Assembly (NCBI GenBank): GCA_039619475.1
Contig: CM077115.1
Location: 294,501,756 to 294,565,755 of the forward strand
Origin: Icerya purchasi
Lineage: Eukaryota; Arthropoda; Insecta; Hemiptera; Monophlebidae
Length of the DNA stretch: 64,000 bases
Reading direction: 5' to 3'
Under the pieces are notes generated by a model. That model did not search any database. It saw nothing but the letters and a program-made list of their open reading frames with translations, and was not told the origin of the DNA. Within the stretch, counting starts at the first letter, position 1. Every line of letters starts with the position of its first letter. The position numbers and the translations under genes were made by a program. This document shows positions 62,201 through 62,863 of the stretch, one piece after another.

Positions 62201-62863
62201 GGTGCACTATAAAACAAACATCTACTATTAGTGCTTATTTCCGTAATACAAAAATTAAAGTCGTTATTATTCGGAAAATTTTGAATTTGCAAAAAATAAT
62301 TCAAATCACACGACTGTTCTGGAAATTTGTTGTTTCATTTTTTCGTAGCGATATATTACACCGATTAAACGTTGCGTATAAGTGAAATTACATTTAACAT
62401 AGACAGAAGCCTTTTCTTCTGCGTAATGTTTATCAAAGGCTCTATTAAAATGTTTAAATTTCGATCGATTAGAAAAAAAAAGAACGATTTAAATCGCGTA
62501 CAATTGTTATTTTTTGTTTTCGCGTTTTCAGACATTTACAGTCAAGTAATAAAGGAGATCGGCGTAAAAGTTGAAGAGGAAATTAAAAAAGTCCAAAGAC
62601 GAAATTCTTTGTCGTTAGACTCAAATCCGTATAATTTAATTCAAGATTATAAACAATCTGACGGTACTGATAAGTCAAAACAAGTTGGAATTCCGTTATT
62701 ATCACCGAATGCATCCTTAAATAGCAGCGCGCAGAGTTTGGTTGGAAGACACATAATCAGTGTAGATATGTTTACAAAAGAACAACTGAATGAAATTTTC
62801 GACTACGCCCAGACTTTGCGAGTTTTTGTTATAAAACAGAAATCCTTAGATCATATACTTCGG
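3552..62863 (+). CDS. CAD: CAD multifunctional pyrimidine-synthesis protein, partial (22 exons; both ends outside the window)
   Basis: CAD catalyses the first three steps of de novo UMP synthesis in the cytosol: glutamine-dependent carbamoyl phosphate synthesis, aspartate transcarbamylation and dihydroorotate formation. Joining 3552-3737, 3826-4207, 6750-6983, 10286-10507, 12952-13155, 13537-13755, 14550-14970, 16859-16990, 17595-17770, 18886-19085, 22565-22772, 23315-23533, 27190-27388, 32120-32619, 40452-40700, 45375-45539, 48120-48281, 49139-49310, 49531-49646, 50051-50266, 58472-58613 and 62532-62863 gives an uninterrupted frame of 1,685 codons. Every junction is GT-AG. Domain order is glutaminase end (window residues 1-~80), CPSase halves (~105-~1000), allosteric domain (~1001-1167), dihydroorotase (~1185-1527), linker, and ATCase start (~1640-1685). 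This is the animal CAD order. The glutaminase nucleophile Cys region and most of ATCase are outside the window. Homology was recognised by eye against known CAD proteins. Confidence 0.96.
3826..4207 (+). CDS. CAD: CAD exon b: GATase catalytic His-Glu and start of CPSase
   Basis: The exon starts after ttcacag and opens with V-Q-F-H-P-E; the His and Glu complete the Cys-His-Glu triad of the glutaminase. A short linker (window residues ~85-105) leads to [16 protein letters not shown], the first nucleotide-binding loop of the CPSase A half. The exon ends CAG|gtatgg after the motif [11 protein letters not shown]. Intron a, 88 bp (3738-3825), is the shortest in the gene. Confidence 0.95.
4208..5859. 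other. CAD intron b, 5' part
   Basis: AT-rich intron. It has a short (TA)n at ~4750. Short basic stretches near 5660-5760 may be the outer part of the LINE relic that follows. No other feature seen. Confidence 0.5.
5860..6490 (+). mobile_element. LINE relic, reverse-transcriptase C-terminal region
   Basis: Conceptual translation gives [16 protein letters not shown], then E-D-P-F-C-D-I-E-I, and further on [17 protein letters not shown] and R-G-R-P-K. This is the ordered set of boxes (INGVxIxQVxxFKYLGS, ILRHxxLxxxVIEGK, RGRPR) at the end of endonuclease-RT ORFs of RTE/craniofacial-type LINEs. Stops and frameshifts are frequent, so it is a dead 5'-truncated copy in CAD intron b, sense to the gene. 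Confidence 0.65.
6750..6983 (+). CDS. CAD: CAD exon c: CPSase first half, [11 protein letters not shown] segment
   Basis: 78 in-frame codons between atttgtag and GAG|gtattg. The motif [13 protein letters not shown] is diagnostic for carbamoyl-phosphate synthetase large subunits, and V-L-G-T-P-I-E-A-I follows as expected. Phase 0 at both ends. It lies 2.5 kb after exon b, behind a LINE relic and an (ATTA)n tract just before the acceptor. Confidence 0.95.
6984..8461. other. CAD intron c, 5' part; nothing recognised
   Basis: AT-rich intron with homopolymer A/T runs (for example T-runs at ~8106 and A-runs at ~8190). No conserved coding motif, inverted repeat or RNA gene was seen. Confidence 0.45.
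8462..8900 (+). mobile_element. Helitron-like 5' terminus and subterminal sequence
   Basis: After an A at 8461 the sequence starts TCTATATATATAAA, followed by a GTATGTCTGTATGTCCTG stretch and GGACTCCGAAACTA, and later GACCGATTTGG. This layout (A|TC, TATA run, TGTCTGT stretch, ACTCxxAAACTA, CGATTTGG) is typical of insect Helitron 5' ends. No 3' hairpin-CTRR end could be tied to it, so the extent is unknown. Similar TCTGTCTGTGTGTCTG text recurs at ~9655. Confidence 0.5.
8945..9300 (+). mobile_element. Mariner transposase relic, C-terminal catalytic part
   Basis: Conceptual pieces read [18 protein letters not shown], then after a frame change [10 protein letters not shown] and [16 protein letters not shown]. 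The second and third catalytic Asp of a DD34D transposase are recognisable. One frame change and a stop show it is dead. No TIRs were identified; it sits in or next to Helitron-like debris. Confidence 0.7.
9301..11404. other. CAD introns c and d around exon d; weak repeat debris
   Basis: Excluding exon d (10286-10507). The 9600-9830 part looks like further Helitron-type terminal sequence. The 10900-11230 part, read on the minus strand, has weak LINE-like text (K-I-G-R-P-T) but too little to call. Otherwise AT-rich and uninformative. Confidence 0.35.
10286..10507 (+). CDS. CAD: CAD exon d: CPSase first half, ATP-grasp core
   Basis: 74 codons, phase 0 at both ends, acceptor tcatctag, donor ACG|gtaaat. 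It encodes [15 protein letters not shown] and then G-G-L-G-S-G-F-A, followed by [16 protein letters not shown]. These are the hallmark ATP-grasp stretches of the first synthetase half. The 5' intron (3.3 kb) contains Helitron-like and mariner debris. Confidence 0.95.
11405..12678 (-). mobile_element. Mariner element 1, full length with TIRs and TA duplication; transposase broken
   Basis: 1,274 bp flanked by TA. The left end TCAGTTGTATGCATAAG matches the complement of the right end TCAGATGTACGCATAAG over ~28 bp with few differences. The minus strand encodes a DD34D transposase: N-terminal helix-turn-helix ([25 protein letters not shown]), first Asp in V-I-G-D-E-K-W-V-Y, second in L-L-H-D-N-V-P-S-H, third in P-S-D-Y-H-L-F with 34 residues between the last two. 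It is split by frameshifts near 12410 (after R-L-L-V-K) and near 12160 (around G-K-W-V-P). All three Asp survive. It lies antisense to CAD in intron d. Confidence 0.9.
12952..13155 (+). CDS. CAD: CAD exon e: CPSase first half, GIHTGES motif
   Basis: 68 codons, phase 0, from tcatatag to GAG|gtaatc. It reads [22 protein letters not shown] and then G-E-C-N-I-Q-Y-A-L, both near-invariant in CPSase large chains. It lies immediately downstream of the antisense mariner in the same intron (11405-12678). Confidence 0.95.
13537..13755 (+). CDS. CAD: CAD exon f: CPSase first half, [20 protein letters not shown] segment
   Basis: 73 codons, phase 0, from tttttcag to AAG|gtattc. The [17 protein letters not shown] motif (metal/nucleotide-binding Asn and Arg residues of ATP-grasp) is intact. 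F-E-P-S-L-D-Y and P-R-W-D-L-S-K-F follow, marking the end of the first synthetase active site. Confidence 0.95.
13756..14549. other. CAD intron f; nothing recognised
   Basis: About 0.8 kb of AT-rich intron. No repeat ends, coding similarity or RNA fold seen. The 381-bp intron e (13156-13536) is likewise featureless. Confidence 0.5.
14550..14970 (+). CDS. CAD: CAD exon g: CPSase middle (oligomerisation) domain
   Basis: 140 codons plus one base. The exon starts after tatttttag with [12 protein letters not shown], covers the F-E-E-A-F-Q-K-A helix, the all-helical oligomerisation region, and [10 protein letters not shown] set the donor at A|gtaaga (14970/14971) because only this joins in phase with exon h; reading on instead reaches a stop shortly after. 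The internal ATG is not a start. Confidence 0.94.
14971..15840. other. CAD intron g, 5' part
   Basis: AT-rich, with a T-rich tract at ~15099 and a (TA)n at ~15628. A 69-codon ORF at 15279-15488 has no family I recognise and no flanking signals; its denser GC suggests an old repeat. Confidence 0.4.
15840..16490 (+). pseudogene. Degenerate coding-like relic, family unknown
   Basis: A purine-rich stretch reads in one frame as [10 protein letters not shown] and [13 protein letters not shown] to a stop at 16040. It continues in another frame with charged segments ([13 protein letters not shown] and [11 protein letters not shown]) with scattered stops. The composition is protein-like rather than intron-like. 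It is probably an old transposon or retropseudogene; I cannot name it. Confidence 0.3.
16859..16990 (+). CDS. CAD: CAD exon h: link between CPSase halves
   Basis: 132 nt from ctttcag to G|gtaagt. It completes an Asn codon and reads [19 protein letters not shown], the connecting peptide before the second synthetase half. The rest of the exon (about 15 codons) is less conserved and ends inside a Gly codon that exon i completes. Confidence 0.92.
16991..17594. other. CAD intron h; nothing recognised
   Basis: About 0.6 kb of AT-rich intron. The last 60 bp before exon i lack the usual pyrimidine tract. A pyrimidine-rich cttttttttacag sits ~57 bp further upstream and may serve as the polypyrimidine/branch region. 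Confidence 0.4.
17595..17770 (+). CDS. CAD: CAD exon i: second CPSase half, nucleotide-binding loop
   Basis: 176 nt. It reads [17 protein letters not shown] and [12 protein letters not shown], the second-half equivalents of the exon b motifs. The donor is GAA|gtacgt. The acceptor, caaacaag|GG, has almost no pyrimidine tract; a better-looking cttttttttacag at ~17538 would bring an in-frame stop and is not used in this reading. Confidence 0.93.
17771..18885. other. CAD intron i; nothing recognised
   Basis: About 1.1 kb of AT-rich intron with T-runs (for example ~18684) and a short TA run at 17820. No further structure seen. Confidence 0.5.
18886..19085 (+). CDS. CAD: CAD exon j: second CPSase half, GGQLPNN segment
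   Basis: 66 codons plus two bases. It reads [17 protein letters not shown] and R-F-K-F-S-R-M-L-D. The donor CCAAA|gttagt was chosen because the remaining AA plus G from exon k makes Lys, giving P-K-W-K-E-L in register with CAD; the alternative read-through leaves the family. Confidence 0.93.
19382..19732. mobile_element. Possible small TIR element (MITE-like) in CAD intron j
   Basis: The left text GAAACGAAGTTCCTTTCAC (19382) and the complement of the right text (GGAACGAAGTTCTTTTAC, 19715-19732) form an imperfect terminal inverted repeat of ~18 bp around ~350 bp. The interior holds a (CA/CG)n-rich tract at ~19568. No clear target-site duplication, so the ends are tentative. Confidence 0.35.
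19733..22564. other. CAD intron j, 3' part; nothing recognised
   Basis: 2.8 kb of AT-rich sequence with poly-A/poly-T runs (20030, 20840, 21858). No coding similarity, inverted repeat or RNA gene was identified. Confidence 0.45.
22565..22772 (+). CDS. CAD: CAD exon k: second CPSase half, ATP-grasp core
   Basis: 208 nt after tacag. It reads [18 protein letters not shown] and [10 protein letters not shown], the ATP-grasp core of the second synthetase site (carbamate phosphorylation). The donor is AAG|gtaaat. The 3.5-kb intron before it contains a possible short TIR element at 19382-19732. Confidence 0.95.
23315..23533 (+). CDS. CAD: CAD exon l: second CPSase half, EIDVDAV/HSGDAT segment
   Basis: 73 codons, phase 0, from attcgtag to AAG|gtaacg. 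It contains [21 protein letters not shown] and T-G-P-F-N-M-Q-L, the catalytic-site segments of the second half. Confidence 0.95.
23534..24306. other. CAD intron l, 5' part; nothing recognised
   Basis: AT-rich intron between exon l and the mariner. Intron k (22773-23314) is equally featureless. Confidence 0.45.
24307..25569 (+). mobile_element. Mariner element 2 with TIR remnants; transposase dead (first catalytic Asp lost)
   Basis: About 1,263 bp, TA on each side. The left terminal CGAGGTGT...TATTCGTAGAATT and the right (complement) CGAAGTTTGTATTCGTAGAATT share the TATTCGTAGAATT core. The reading frame from ~24489 encodes [35 protein letters not shown] and D-L-G-M-R-K. The first catalytic box reads M-T-G-N-E-S-W-V, with Asn where Asp is required. 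The second (H-H-D-N-A-P-A-H-S) and third (S-P-D-L-V-P-R-D-F) boxes follow, with stops between. It is sense to CAD in intron l. Antisense ORFs over it are shadows. Confidence 0.85.
25735..26660 (+). mobile_element. piggyBac-like transposase relic, interrupted by a hAT-like insertion
   Basis: Conceptual pieces in order: [27 protein letters not shown], then (frame change) [27 protein letters not shown] and G-K-P-T-Q-F. These match the order in DDE_Tnp_1_7 (piggyBac) proteins: RYAAQ helix, GILILxGY, SRNRFxxLLRxLH, KIRPLLDxLNxxF, KPTKFGxK. After the hAT-like element (26198-26456) G-L-G-E-H-V may continue the domain. Many stops; no ends were found. Confidence 0.6.
26198..26456. mobile_element. Non-autonomous hAT-like element nested in the piggyBac relic
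   Basis: 259 bp. The left end TAAGGGTGGCTAAC and the complement of the right end CAGGGATGGCCAAC form a 14-bp terminal inverted repeat with 4 differences. The flanking 8-mers are GTCTATGG (26190-26197) and GCCTATAG (26457-26464), 6 of 8 identical and directly adjoining both ends, as expected for an aged 8-bp hAT target duplication. The interior carries repeated GTGGCCCGC/GCGGCCCGC motifs, typical of hAT (Charlie/SPIN-type) termini. No ORF. Confidence 0.7.
26661..28913. other. Sequence around CAD exon m; nothing recognised outside the exon
   Basis: Excluding exon m (27190-27388). AT-rich introns l and m without recognised repeats. A slightly GC-richer stretch at 27980-28240 has short ORFs on both strands with no recognisable similarity. 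Confidence 0.4.
27190..27388 (+). CDS. CAD: CAD exon m: end of second CPSase active site
   Basis: 66 codons plus one base, from ttttgtag to G|gtaaaa. It reads [17 protein letters not shown], the Glu/Asn metal-binding loop, then [10 protein letters not shown]. Translation beyond the donor runs into low-complexity Phe, confirming the boundary. The intron before it (3.7 kb) holds a mariner and the piggyBac/hAT nest. Confidence 0.94.
28914..29215 (+). repeat. Left arm of a ~300-bp inverted repeat
   Basis: From TAATTTTTTTAAAACATTC to the TTAGTTTTGTTA at ~29215, this sequence matches the reverse complement of 30761-31064 nearly base for base (for example TTATGCCGATCTAGTTGCCG in both arms), with scattered substitutions. 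The arms face each other across ~1.5 kb. Both may be copies of one interspersed repeat inserted in opposite directions, or the ends of one foldback element. Confidence 0.8.
29500..30180 (-). mobile_element. EEP (AP-like) endonuclease domain relic
   Basis: On the minus strand the conceptual protein reads [22 protein letters not shown], then (106-codon ORF 29649-29969) [12 protein letters not shown] and [13 protein letters not shown] and A-G-D-(F/L) are the metal-binding boxes of the endonuclease/exonuclease/phosphatase fold of LINEs and Helentrons. One in-frame TGA and at least one frame change show decay. It lies between the two arms of the inverted repeat. Confidence 0.55.
30490..30790 (-). 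mobile_element. LINE relic, reverse-transcriptase C-terminus
   Basis: Minus-strand frame: [36 protein letters not shown], ending in a stop after A-A-E-G-R-K-I. This is the (Y-x-G-H-x-x-R, EGKxxGxRGRGRxxxSWL) box series ending endonuclease-RT LINE ORFs and is the best preserved of the set in this window. It abuts the right arm of the inverted repeat. Confidence 0.7.
30761..31064 (-). repeat. Right arm of the ~300-bp inverted repeat
   Basis: Reverse-complement partner of 28914-29215. Its inner edge (TAACGAAACTAATTTTG at 30761) runs directly into the LINE C-terminal relic, so the repeated unit may be the upstream part of that LINE family. Confidence 0.8.
31065..32119. other. CAD intron m, 3' part; nothing recognised
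   Basis: AT-rich. A Lys/Arg-rich ORF at ~31380-31541 is low-complexity and not supported. No other feature seen before exon n. Confidence 0.4.
32120..32619 (+). CDS. CAD: CAD exon n: allosteric (MGS-like) regulatory domain
   Basis: 500 nt, the largest exon seen. It begins [10 protein letters not shown] and covers the regulatory domain that in animal CAD binds UTP (inhibitor) and PRPP (activator), including S-G-T-A-D-F-Y. The sequence N-R-R-L-S-S-F keeps the R-R-L-S context that in mammalian CAD is the protein kinase A site of this domain. The exon ends K-L-L-V-E|gtaaga just before the dihydroorotase domain. Introns on both sides are very long (4.7 and 7.8 kb). Confidence 0.94.
33033..34107. 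mobile_element. TIR-flanked ~1.1-kb non-coding element
   Basis: Left arm 33033-33099 (CAGTAACGTTTACCTGATAT ... ACGTCACTTAGCTTGT) matches the complement of right arm 34052-34107 (CAGTGGTGACGTTTACCTGA ... ACGTCACTTAGCTTGT) with a small length difference. The ~950-bp interior is very AT-rich with no ORF. The ends begin CAG, as in hAT/CACTA-like elements, but no convincing target duplication is visible. Confidence 0.55.
37819..37848. repeat. (GA)n microsatellite
   Basis: About 15 uninterrupted GA units in CAD intron n. Confidence 0.9.
38391..38426. repeat. (TA)n microsatellite
   Basis: About 18 TA units, just left of the possible TIR element that follows. Confidence 0.9.
38447..38730. mobile_element. 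Possible 284-bp TIR element
   Basis: The left end CAGCGTGTCCCAA and the complement of the right end CAGGGTGTCCTAA form a ~13-bp inverted repeat of the CAGGGTGTCCYA type common on arthropod MITEs. The interior is AT-rich without an ORF. The target duplication is unclear. Confidence 0.4.
38731..40451. other. CAD intron n, 3' part
   Basis: AT-rich. A purine-rich stretch at 39460-39850 reads as hydrophilic sequence without family similarity. No feature supported before exon o. Confidence 0.4.
40452..40700 (+). CDS. CAD: CAD exon o: dihydroorotase, HxH zinc motif
   Basis: 83 codons, phase 0, from tttttag to AAG|gtaagc. The domain opens with [17 protein letters not shown]. The two His are zinc ligands and the Arg binds substrate. 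[13 protein letters not shown] and M-P-N-T follow, typical of type II dihydroorotases in CAD. The early ATG is not a translation start. Confidence 0.95.
40701..41787. other. CAD intron o, 5' part
   Basis: AT-rich. A 65-bp exon-like segment (40864-40928) has an AG before and a GT just after it, but its 21 codons do not fit the dihydroorotase alignment. Otherwise nothing recognised. Confidence 0.4.
41788..41865 (+). repeat. Second tRNA-like head (SINE or tRNA pseudogene fragment)
   Basis: GATAGCGCGGTAGTCTAGTG then GTTAAGGTGC forms an A-box/D-arm-like segment, and GGATTCGACAC a damaged B box ~40 bp on. It stands tail-to-tail with the reverse-oriented SINE at 41951-42282, ~85 bp away. Too degenerate to be a working tRNA. 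Confidence 0.5.
41951..42282 (-). repeat. tRNA-derived SINE, family A, copy 2
   Basis: The reverse complement starts TCGTCGCGATAGCC with B box GGTTCGATTCC and follows copy 1 (1620-2003) throughout its body (for example CATATGCGCGCTAGTTAGTG and GGAACTGCACTTGTAG in both). It ends at the GTACGAATAGGTA motif, lacking the CCCACCAAC tail of copy 1. It lies antisense to CAD in intron o. Confidence 0.88.
42283..44638. other. CAD intron o, middle; nothing recognised
   Basis: 2.4 kb. Short ORFs (for example 127 codons at 43447-43830, minus strand) have no recognisable similarity. At 43955-44080 the text TGTCCCAATTTTATGTAACG recurs in inverted and direct orientation within ~120 bp, possibly the edge of an old TIR element. 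Confidence 0.4.
44639..44764 (+). repeat. tRNA-derived SINE, family A, 3' fragment (copy 3)
   Basis: Diverged match to the last third of copy 1: the TTGCATATAATAATT core, then CTAGTACAC, CGAATAGGT and CCCACCAAC before a GAT/AAT-rich tail. The tRNA-like head and most of the body are missing. Confidence 0.75.
45375..45539 (+). CDS. CAD: CAD exon p: dihydroorotase, carboxylated-Lys segment
   Basis: 55 codons, phase 0, from ttgtttag to AAA|gtaagt. It encodes [10 protein letters not shown] and then L-K-M-Y-L-N-E-T; the Lys corresponds to the carboxylated lysine that bridges the two zinc ions. Nearby residues ([13 protein letters not shown]) are more divergent from vertebrates. Confidence 0.94.
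45748..47032 (+). mobile_element. Mariner element 3, full length with TIRs and TA duplication; transposase broken
   Basis: 1,285 bp between TA dinucleotides. The left TTAGGAATATAAATAAG is identical to the complement of the right end. The transposase starts ~45921 (M-T-T-F-V-P-N-N) and ends at 46958 (S-D-G-Q-Y-F-E-H). It has a stop after E-Q-T-C-Q-K (~46065), a frame change near 46370, and a stop before the L-P-E-R-R-P-Q-Y segment (~46602). First box V-T-G-D-E-K-W-V-Y and second Q-H-D-T-A-R-P-H are present; the third reads A-P-S-N-Y-Y, with Asn replacing the catalytic Asp. Same family type as element 1 but a distinct lineage by TIR. Confidence 0.92.
47033..48119. other. CAD intron p, 3' part
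   Basis: AT-rich intron between mariner 3 and exon q. Apart from the long (TA)n tract at 47213-47271, nothing recognised. Confidence 0.45.
47213..47271. repeat. (TA)n microsatellite
   Basis: About 29 uninterrupted TA units in intron p; likely length-polymorphic. Confidence 0.93.
48120..48281 (+). CDS. CAD: CAD exon q: dihydroorotase, VHAEQ and [10 protein letters not shown]
   Basis: 54 codons, phase 0, from tttttag to AAA|gtatgc. Two zinc-ligand histidines are present, in C-V-H-A-E-Q and in [11 protein letters not shown]. The exon follows directly on exon p across an intron that carries the mariner at 45748-47032. Confidence 0.95.
48470..48830 (-). mobile_element. LINE relic, endonuclease-RT C-terminal region
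   Basis: Minus-strand reading: [33 protein letters not shown], then I-K-G-N-K-W-R-F and a stop after S-C-M-G-D-A-Y. FEMWxYRRM, SWTxxIxNEEVLRR and the following basic region are the standard boxes after the RT palm of insect endonuclease-RT LINEs. It is almost intact over 110 codons, in CAD intron q, antisense. Confidence 0.7.
48919..49063 (+). repeat. tRNA-derived SINE, family B, complete with target-site duplication
   Basis: A ~70-bp tRNA-like head (A box in TAGCGTAGCTGGTTAGAAAG, B box GGTTCGAATCC), a short ~60-bp body and a poly-A tail of 13. It is flanked by the perfect 9-bp duplication CTGCATATT at 48910-48918 and 49064-49072. At 145 bp it is a compact SINE, distinct from family A. The intact duplication and A tail indicate a young insertion. 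Confidence 0.9.
49139..49310 (+). CDS. CAD: CAD exon r: dihydroorotase, [10 protein letters not shown] and catalytic Asp
   Basis: 57 codons plus one base, from aatgtag to G|gtaatg. It has [16 protein letters not shown] and ends F-A-T-D-H; the Asp is the expected catalytic base of dihydroorotase. The following Ala codon is split and finished by exon s. Confidence 0.95.
49531..49646 (+). CDS. CAD: CAD exon s: dihydroorotase, [10 protein letters not shown] segment
   Basis: 116 nt from tgttacag to GAG|gttaga. It completes the D-H-A-P-H motif and reads [18 protein letters not shown], near-invariant in CAD dihydroorotase. The intron before it is only 220 bp. Confidence 0.95.
50051..50266 (+). CDS. 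CAD: CAD exon t: dihydroorotase C-terminal part
   Basis: 72 codons, phase 0, from tttattag to CAG|gtgaga. It reads [31 protein letters not shown] and [13 protein letters not shown], the closing part of the dihydroorotase fold. The next intron is the longest seen (8.2 kb) and carries a Helitron derivative. Confidence 0.95.
50267..52061. other. CAD intron t, 5' part; nothing recognised
   Basis: 1.8 kb of AT-rich intron without recognised repeat ends or coding text. Intron s (49647-50050) is likewise plain. Confidence 0.45.
52062..52177. repeat. Long imperfect hairpin, ~57-nt arms
   Basis: The left arm begins AGAAATAAATAAAAGCAAAC. The right arm is its complement with about four mismatches and essentially no loop (the arms meet at GAAATTTTTC). 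A transcript of CAD intron t would fold into a ~55-bp stem. It may be a foldback/MITE remnant or a hairpin-RNA precursor. No coding content. Confidence 0.8.
52650..52960 (-). mobile_element. Possible LINE relic
   Basis: Minus-strand pieces such as [16 protein letters not shown] and [10 protein letters not shown] resemble the EIKxRIxxAKxAF and LVKCYVWSV boxes of the same LINE type seen elsewhere in the window. Heavily decayed and uncertain. Confidence 0.35.
53272..53316. repeat. (TA)n microsatellite
   Basis: About 22 TA units in CAD intron t, directly before a GC-richer segment. Confidence 0.9.
53318..54268 (+). mobile_element. Possible LTR-retrotransposon fragment with PBS-like site and 43-bp tandem repeats
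   Basis: A 0.7-kb stretch, distinctly GC-richer than the intron, ends with ...TTTACCAC followed by TGGCGCCCG (~54006), the usual tRNA-primer-type PBS start of many LTR elements. A segment with GATACGGATTCGGTA at 53318 recurs as GATAAGGATTCGGTA at ~53618. Downstream, three 43-44-bp direct repeats begin at 54138, 54181 and 54225, each ATCGTAACATTGGCTYCC-like with GGGACCAGAAA. No gag/pol sequence and no second LTR were found, so this is tentative. Confidence 0.35.
54300..56310 (+). repeat. Dimeric tandem array (~165-bp monomers A and B) inside the Helitron
   Basis: A-type monomers (marked AAAGTCCACAGC-C/T-CTTTCCAT then GTAGCTGAAGGGTC) begin near 54302, 54634, 54916, 55198, 55512, 55850 and 56185. 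B-type monomers (ATTCCACAGCCGGTTCTATA) begin near 54472, 54806, 55088, 55368, 55683 and 56018. They alternate strictly, making six A-B dimers of ~335 bp when complete plus a final A. A and B share the CCACAGCC start, AATATAGGAAAAAT/AATACAGGAAAAAT and TCRAAAMWYYYYRAAA-type core, so both descend from one monomer. Two dimers are shortened to 282 bp by the same ~54-bp gap in B. Confidence 0.88.
54627..55190 (+). repeat. Two adjacent 282-bp copies, apparently identical
   Basis: 54627-54908 and 54909-55190 read the same base for base, including the private B-monomer deletion (CCGTGTAGAATACGGGG). The other dimers in the array differ at many sites. This is a recent duplication or gene conversion within the array. 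The two identical 60-codon minus-strand ORFs here are a by-product of this. Confidence 0.9.
56640..57310 (+). pseudogene. Helitron Rep (Helitron_like_N, HUH) domain relic
   Basis: Ordered conserved pieces across frame changes: [15 protein letters not shown] (~56700), [16 protein letters not shown] (~56840), [10 protein letters not shown] (~56955), then a 102-codon ORF at 57000 with [10 protein letters not shown] and [14 protein letters not shown]. The H-x-H of P-H-V-H is the metal-binding HUH motif of rolling-circle initiators. The downstream catalytic Tyr motif and the helicase are not found before 58276. Stops and frameshifts make it non-functional. Confidence 0.85.
58243..58276 (+). terminator. 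Helitron 3' terminal hairpin and CTAG end
   Basis: Stem GGCCGC / GCGGCC with GAA loop, a 14-nt spacer, and CTAG followed by T. This matches the rolling-circle termination signal that defines Helitron 3' ends. A weaker echo of the spacer text (ACCAATTCCCCAGTA) occurs at ~58387, possibly from a second, older end. Confidence 0.82.
58472..58613 (+). CDS. CAD: CAD exon u: end of dihydroorotase and start of the linker
   Basis: 47 codons plus one base, from tttcacag to A|gtaagt. It begins [12 protein letters not shown], the conserved last strand before the linker between dihydroorotase and ATCase. The remainder is Ser/Thr/Pro-containing and not conserved, as expected of the linker. Confidence 0.88.
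58614..61189. other. CAD intron u, 5' part
   Basis: AT-rich. It contains the long (TA)n tract at 59140-59199. The 59220-59920 part is slightly richer in GC and reads on the minus strand as short protein-like fragments without recognisable family. Nothing else supported. Confidence 0.4.
59140..59199. repeat. (TA)n microsatellite
   Basis: About 30 TA units followed by (TATG)n in CAD intron u. Confidence 0.93.
61190..61420 (-). mobile_element. LINE relic, extreme C-terminus of endonuclease-RT
   Basis: Minus-strand text contains [10 protein letters not shown], then after a stop N-L-W-M-T-V-A-R-E. This matches the GRPxxRWSDDIxxxAGxNWMRxAxxR ending of RTE-type endonuclease-RT ORFs. Preceding text is in another frame. 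Short and decayed. Confidence 0.5.
61421..62531. other. CAD intron u, 3' part; nothing recognised
   Basis: AT-rich intron with a T-run (~61646) and a (TA)n (~61862). No supported feature before exon v. Confidence 0.45.
62532..62863 (+). CDS. CAD: CAD exon v: linker and N-terminus of the ATCase domain
   Basis: 332 nt from ttttcag to CGG|gtacgt. The linker is charged and contains R-R-N-S-L-S, a basophilic kinase context. From about two thirds on it reads [16 protein letters not shown] and then [13 protein letters not shown], the first helices of animal ATCase. The rest of ATCase (carbamoyl-phosphate and aspartate sites) lies beyond 64000. The upstream in-frame ATGs at 62372-62530 are intronic. 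Confidence 0.9.

Noticed and set aside
62372..62531. Upstream extension of exon v to an ATG at 62372
   Set aside because: The sequence ends in a clear gttttcag acceptor and does not resemble the CAD linker; the phase from exon u joins only at 62532.
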